A stretch of DNA of 29,332 bases from Anaeromyxobacter_A sp035538735. Lineage in GTDB: Bacteria > Myxococcota > Myxococcia > Myxococcales > Anaeromyxobacteraceae. The notes beneath the pieces are model-generated. The model was not told the origin of the DNA, ran no database searches, and was given only the letters and a program-made list of their open reading frames with translations. Location: NCBI GenBank assembly GCA_035538735.1, contig DATLJU010000038.1, forward strand, positions 1 to 29,332, in the 5' to 3' direction. Positions 28,691 to 29,332 of this stretch are shown here, one piece after another; position 1 is the first letter of the stretch, and each line of letters opens with the position of its first letter. Position numbers and translations under genes: made by a program.

Positions 28691-28767
28691 ATGGCGGAGT
28701 GGAAGAAGATCTGCTGCGCGACCACTCGGCGGGTGCCGCGTTCGAGAGGGTGGGCGAAGCTCACCTC
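28691..28767 (+). pseudogene. Universal stress protein remnant, frame-shifted and truncated
   Basis: An excellent ribosome site (GGAGGTGG) precedes ATG 28691 and the codons for MAEWKKICCA, which is how many Anaeromyxobacter-type universal stress proteins begin (KKICCAVDFS). From base 28720 the reading continues in another frame as DHSAGAAFERVGEAHL (28720-28767), resembling the next part of the family (DHSxxAFExAxELA). The pattern fits loss of about 13 bases encoding the VDFS part. No ATP-binding GxxGHxG motif follows, and the region runs into the 3' end of the convergent gene at 28761. The +1 frame stays open to 28888 with an arginine/serine-rich tail that looks non-coding. The call is by memory of the family and should be checked. 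Confidence 0.45.
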
Positions 28768-29332
28768 GACCGCAGCGCGCGCGCCGCTGCCGCGAGGTGC
28801 TCGGCCGTCGCGCCGCAGCAGCCACCGAGCCACCCCGCGCCAGCGCGGTGCAGCTCGGCGATCCAGCCCGCGAACGCGGCAGGCGTGACGAGCTGGCCGG
28901 GGAGGCCGGCCGACGGCTTCGCCACGAGCGGGACGGCGAGCTCCTGGCCGACGTCGGCGAGCACGGCCGCCACCGGCGCCCCGGGGAGCGCGCAGTTCAC
29001 ACCGACGGCGGCCGCGCCCGCTCGCGCGACGTCGAGGAGGCAGGCGCGCGCGGGTTCGCCCGAGGCGGCGGCGAGCGCGCCCGCCGCCTCGCGGAACCCG
29101 AACGTCACCGCCGCGGGCAGCCCGATCGCCCGCGCCTCCGCCAGCGCCGCCCGGGCCTCGGCGAGGTCCCACTGGCTCTCGACCCAGAGCAGGTCCGCGC
29201 CGGCGCCGGCGAGGGCGCGAAAGGCCTCGCGGTAGCGCTCGCGCAGCTCCGCCAGCGGGGCGGCGTCGCGCTGGGTCGGCCCCACCGCGCCCGCCACCCG
29301 CGCCTCGGGCGCGGCGCGCCGAGCCAGCGCGA
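28761..29332 (-). CDS. Homocysteine S-methyltransferase family protein, 5' end outside window
   Basis: The minus-strand frame is open to the window edge, so the start lies beyond 29332; the GTG at 29297 is internal to conserved sequence (ARVAGAVGPTQRDAAP, the family AGSxGP motif). Visible features: ELRERYREAFRALAGAGADLLWVES (two parts, the conserved YxxQxxxLxxAGxDLLxxET region), PAAVTFGF, AVGVNCALPG with the first zinc-ligand cysteine, and GWLGGCCGATAEHLAA with the GGCC pair of zinc ligands. These three cysteines bind zinc and activate homocysteine thiolate; the enzyme transfers a methyl group to make methionine. The methyl donor (S-methylmethionine, betaine or a corrinoid) cannot be told from this part. 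It ends at 28761, 3 to 70 bases inside the universal stress protein remnant. Confidence 0.85.
   Translation of the reverse strand, partial: ALARRAAPEARVAGAVGPTQRDAAPLAELRERYREAFRALAGAGADLLWVESQWDLAEARAALAEARAIGLPAAVTFGFREAAGALAAASGEPARACLLDVARAGAAAVGVNCALPGAPVAAVLADVGQELAVPLVAKPSAGLPGQLVTPAAFAGWIAELHRAGAGWLGGCCGATAEHLAAAARALRSR

Noticed and set aside
29297..29299. GTG as start of the homocysteine methyltransferase
   Set aside because: The frame stays open upstream with family-like sequence, so the GTG is internal and the gene is cut by the window edge.
1..29332. CRISPR array, prophage, insertion sequence or tRNA genes
   Set aside because: No regularly spaced repeats, transposase/integrase motifs or cloverleaf sequences were seen on either strand.

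Overview
The window reads like a chromosomal segment of a very high-GC member of the Myxococcota, most likely Anaeromyxobacter or a close relative. This rests on strong G/C preference at third codon positions, the gene mix (Hanks kinase, STAS protein, biosynthetic arginine decarboxylase, lactate permease, large ETF/acyl-CoA dehydrogenase operon, universal-stress-protein remnant) and intergenic GC-rich hairpin repeats. It is inference from sequence alone. No tRNA, rRNA, CRISPR array, prophage or insertion sequence is visible.

Layout. 1-3.9 kb: the 3' part of an HNH nuclease gene, a MinD/FlhG-like ATPase translationally coupled to a degenerate J-domain plus RodZ-type HTH protein, a short conserved protein and an RluA-type pseudouridine synthase. 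3.8-6.3 kb (minus): an ABC exporter and a small methyltransferase, overlapping the synthase gene tail to tail. 6.4-8.9 kb: speA (arginine to agmatine) and dodecin (flavin buffering). 9.1-15.2 kb: the most striking block, a four-gene operon of a 743-residue acyl-CoA dehydrogenase, an ETF:quinone-oxidoreductase-like flavoprotein with eight C-terminal cysteines, and very divergent ETF beta and alpha subunits. It is preceded by a tandem 12-bp operator-like repeat. Together these would move electrons from acyl-CoA to ETF to the quinone pool.

15.4-17.6 kb: a UraA-type uracil permease, then msrA, with a strong intrinsic terminator and a competing antiterminator-like pairing ending 11 bases before the msrA start. 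17.75-20.5 kb (minus): lactate permease followed by glycerate kinase. 20.7-21.6 kb (minus): a tandem pair of paralogous small membrane proteins with an intrinsic terminator. 21.9-24.0 kb: an AcuI/YhdH acrylyl-CoA reductase-like enzyme and a membrane-anchored Ser/Thr kinase. 24.0-26.95 kb: a polytopic membrane protein (minus), a VTT/TVP38-type membrane protein and, overlapping it by 4 bases, a PLP enzyme of the D-cysteine desulfhydrase/ACC deaminase fold carrying an apparent signal peptide. 27.0-29.3 kb: prephenate dehydratase, a 72-residue membrane protein, a STAS protein, the frame-shifted remnant of a universal stress protein, and the 3' part of a homocysteine S-methyltransferase gene (minus) running off the end.

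The strongest candidates for something new are the divergent ETF operon, the exported PLP enzyme coupled to a VTT protein, the attenuator-like structure in front of msrA, and the near-leaderless promoters. None can be proved without searches or experiments.
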